In this document: positions 63,667 through 64,000 of the stretch, one piece after another | How the letters are laid out: each line of letters starts with the position of its first letter | Position numbering within the stretch: the first letter of the stretch is position 1 | Assembly: GCF_022436675.1 (NCBI RefSeq) | Contig: NZ_JAKUJZ010000002.1 | Location: forward strand, 565,417 to 629,416 | Source: Rheinheimera hassiensis | GTDB lineage: Bacteria > Pseudomonadota > Gammaproteobacteria > Enterobacterales > Alteromonadaceae | Reading direction: 5' to 3' | DNA length: 64,000 nucleotides | Notes under the pieces: generated by a model | Databases searched by the model: none | What the model saw: the letters and a program-made list of their open reading frames with translations, nothing else | What the model was told of the DNA's origin: nothing | Translations under genes and position numbers: made by a program

Positions 63667-63924
63667 ATGGGTAGTGACTTAATGCTCTTTTGGATTGTCA
63701 TCGGACTGATGATCGCTTCTGGAATATCTGGAGCGTATTGTGGCTTTAAATTAGACGCAGCAACTCCCTTGATCAAGATGGTGAAATGGATTGCTATTAG
63801 TGCTGGTATTTCAATAAGTGTCGTCGCAGTTTACTTGTTAATTGAATATCCAAAAACGTCATATGGTCAAGCAGAAGAATATAACAAGTCACTTCATCGG
63901 ACCGCTTACGCGGCCGTTGAGTGA
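63667..63924 (+). CDS. Cassette 28: two-helix membrane protein with attC-encoded tail
   Basis: 85 aa from ATG 63667 (a longer frame from 63544 crosses attC 27). Helices LFWIVIGLMIASGISGAYCG and WIAISAGISISVVAVYLLI; tail NKSLHRTAYAAVE encoded by its attC. Unknown. Confidence 0.6.
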   Translation: MGSDLMLFWIVIGLMIASGISGAYCGFKLDAATPLIKMVKWIAISAGISISVVAVYLLIEYPKTSYGQAEEYNKSLHRTAYAAVE

Positions 63925-63934
63925 AGCGTTGAGG
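63879..63934 (+). repeat. attC site 28, atypical R' box
   Basis: R'' ATATAAC, R' GTTGAGG instead of GTTARRY; arms TCACTTCATCGGACCGC and GCGGCCGTTGAGTGA. The 66 bases after it start a further cassette with no readable ORF. Confidence 0.8.
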
Positions 63935-64000
63935 CTGTAGAAAAACCTCTTTTCACGCGATCGAGTTTGTGATCAAATAGTGTTGTCTGATTAAAAAATG

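Larger units (their letters stand above)
50153..64000. mobile_element. Chromosomal (sedentary) integron: integrase plus at least 28 cassettes
   Basis: Minus-strand integrase gene, attI core at 51346, then 28 complete cassettes in one orientation, each ending in an attC site; the array continues past the window. Size, lack of transposon genes, mostly unknown ORFs and the housekeeping flank point to a chromosomal rather than a mobile resistance integron. No resistance gene was recognised. Cassette limits are self-consistent because each cassette's first bases are complementary to the R'' end of its own attC. Confidence 0.95.

Noticed and set aside
50153..64000. Antibiotic-resistance or toxin-antitoxin cassettes
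   Set aside because: None of the ORFs shows aminoglycoside, beta-lactamase, dfr, RelBE, HigBA or similar signatures.
1..64000. CRISPR arrays, tRNA/rRNA genes, insertion sequences
   Set aside because: No regularly spaced short direct repeats with unique spacers, no cloverleaf sequences and no transposase ORFs were seen; attC repeats are not CRISPR.

Overview
The window looks like chromosome from a moderate-GC gammaproteobacterium near Rheinheimera/Alishewanella (Alteromonadales/Chromatiaceae). This is inferred from protein style and gene order: an EarP/EF-P Arg32 pair, the yceD-rpmF-plsX-fab-acpP-pabC-mltG-tmk-holB-pilZ-tatD run, a CrbS/CrbR acetate-type cluster, a GntR-controlled prpBC-acnD-prpF operon, and a LexA box of the gammaproteobacterial form. 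No rRNA, tRNA or CRISPR array was seen.

Layout. 1-9.5 kb holds the 3' end of an AcrB-like RND pump, an LTA-synthase-like phosphotransferase behind a PmrA-type box, glnS, small envelope genes, and earP-efp. 9.5-15.6 kb carries mixed small genes: RDD, two acetyltransferases, a lipoprotein hydrolase, and a DEDDh exonuclease next to a cNMP/CBS/DUF294 protein. 15.7-25.6 kb is a carboxylate-utilisation block: DUF4212/SSS symporter, CrbS-like hybrid kinase, CrbR-like regulator, acs and a DcaP-like porin. A gapped palindrome GAC-YTTA-GTC lies at matching distances upstream of both the symporter pair and acs. 25.7-32 kb has rne, rluC, a HAD phosphatase and a Maf protein. 31.8-42.6 kb is the fatty-acid/cell-growth cluster. 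43-50 kb is the propionate (methylcitrate) operon, whose two large intergenic gaps contain three copies of a ~97-bp long-hairpin element.

50.15-64.0 kb is a chromosomal (sedentary) integron: a complete integrase gene on the minus strand with a LexA box in its promoter, an attI site, and then 28 consecutive cassettes, all on the plus strand, each closed by an attC site. The array runs off the window. Boundaries are supported internally, because the first bases of almost every cassette are the reverse complement of the R'' end of its own attC. Twenty-four cassettes carry one ORF each. A few ORFs resemble known families (DUF2750, Imm26-like immunity, BAAT-type hydrolase, SnoaL/NTF2-like, zinc-ribbon, TIMP-like), but most are unrecognised, and half are membrane or exported proteins. 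The other four cassettes are related copies of one ~333-bp cassette with no conserved reading frame.

The observations most worth following are the four-copy ORF-less cassette, the long-hairpin elements inside the prp operon, the shared palindrome in the CrbS/R block, the PmrA-type box and the almost leaderless yceD promoter. Function calls come from reading translated sequence only; no database search was possible.
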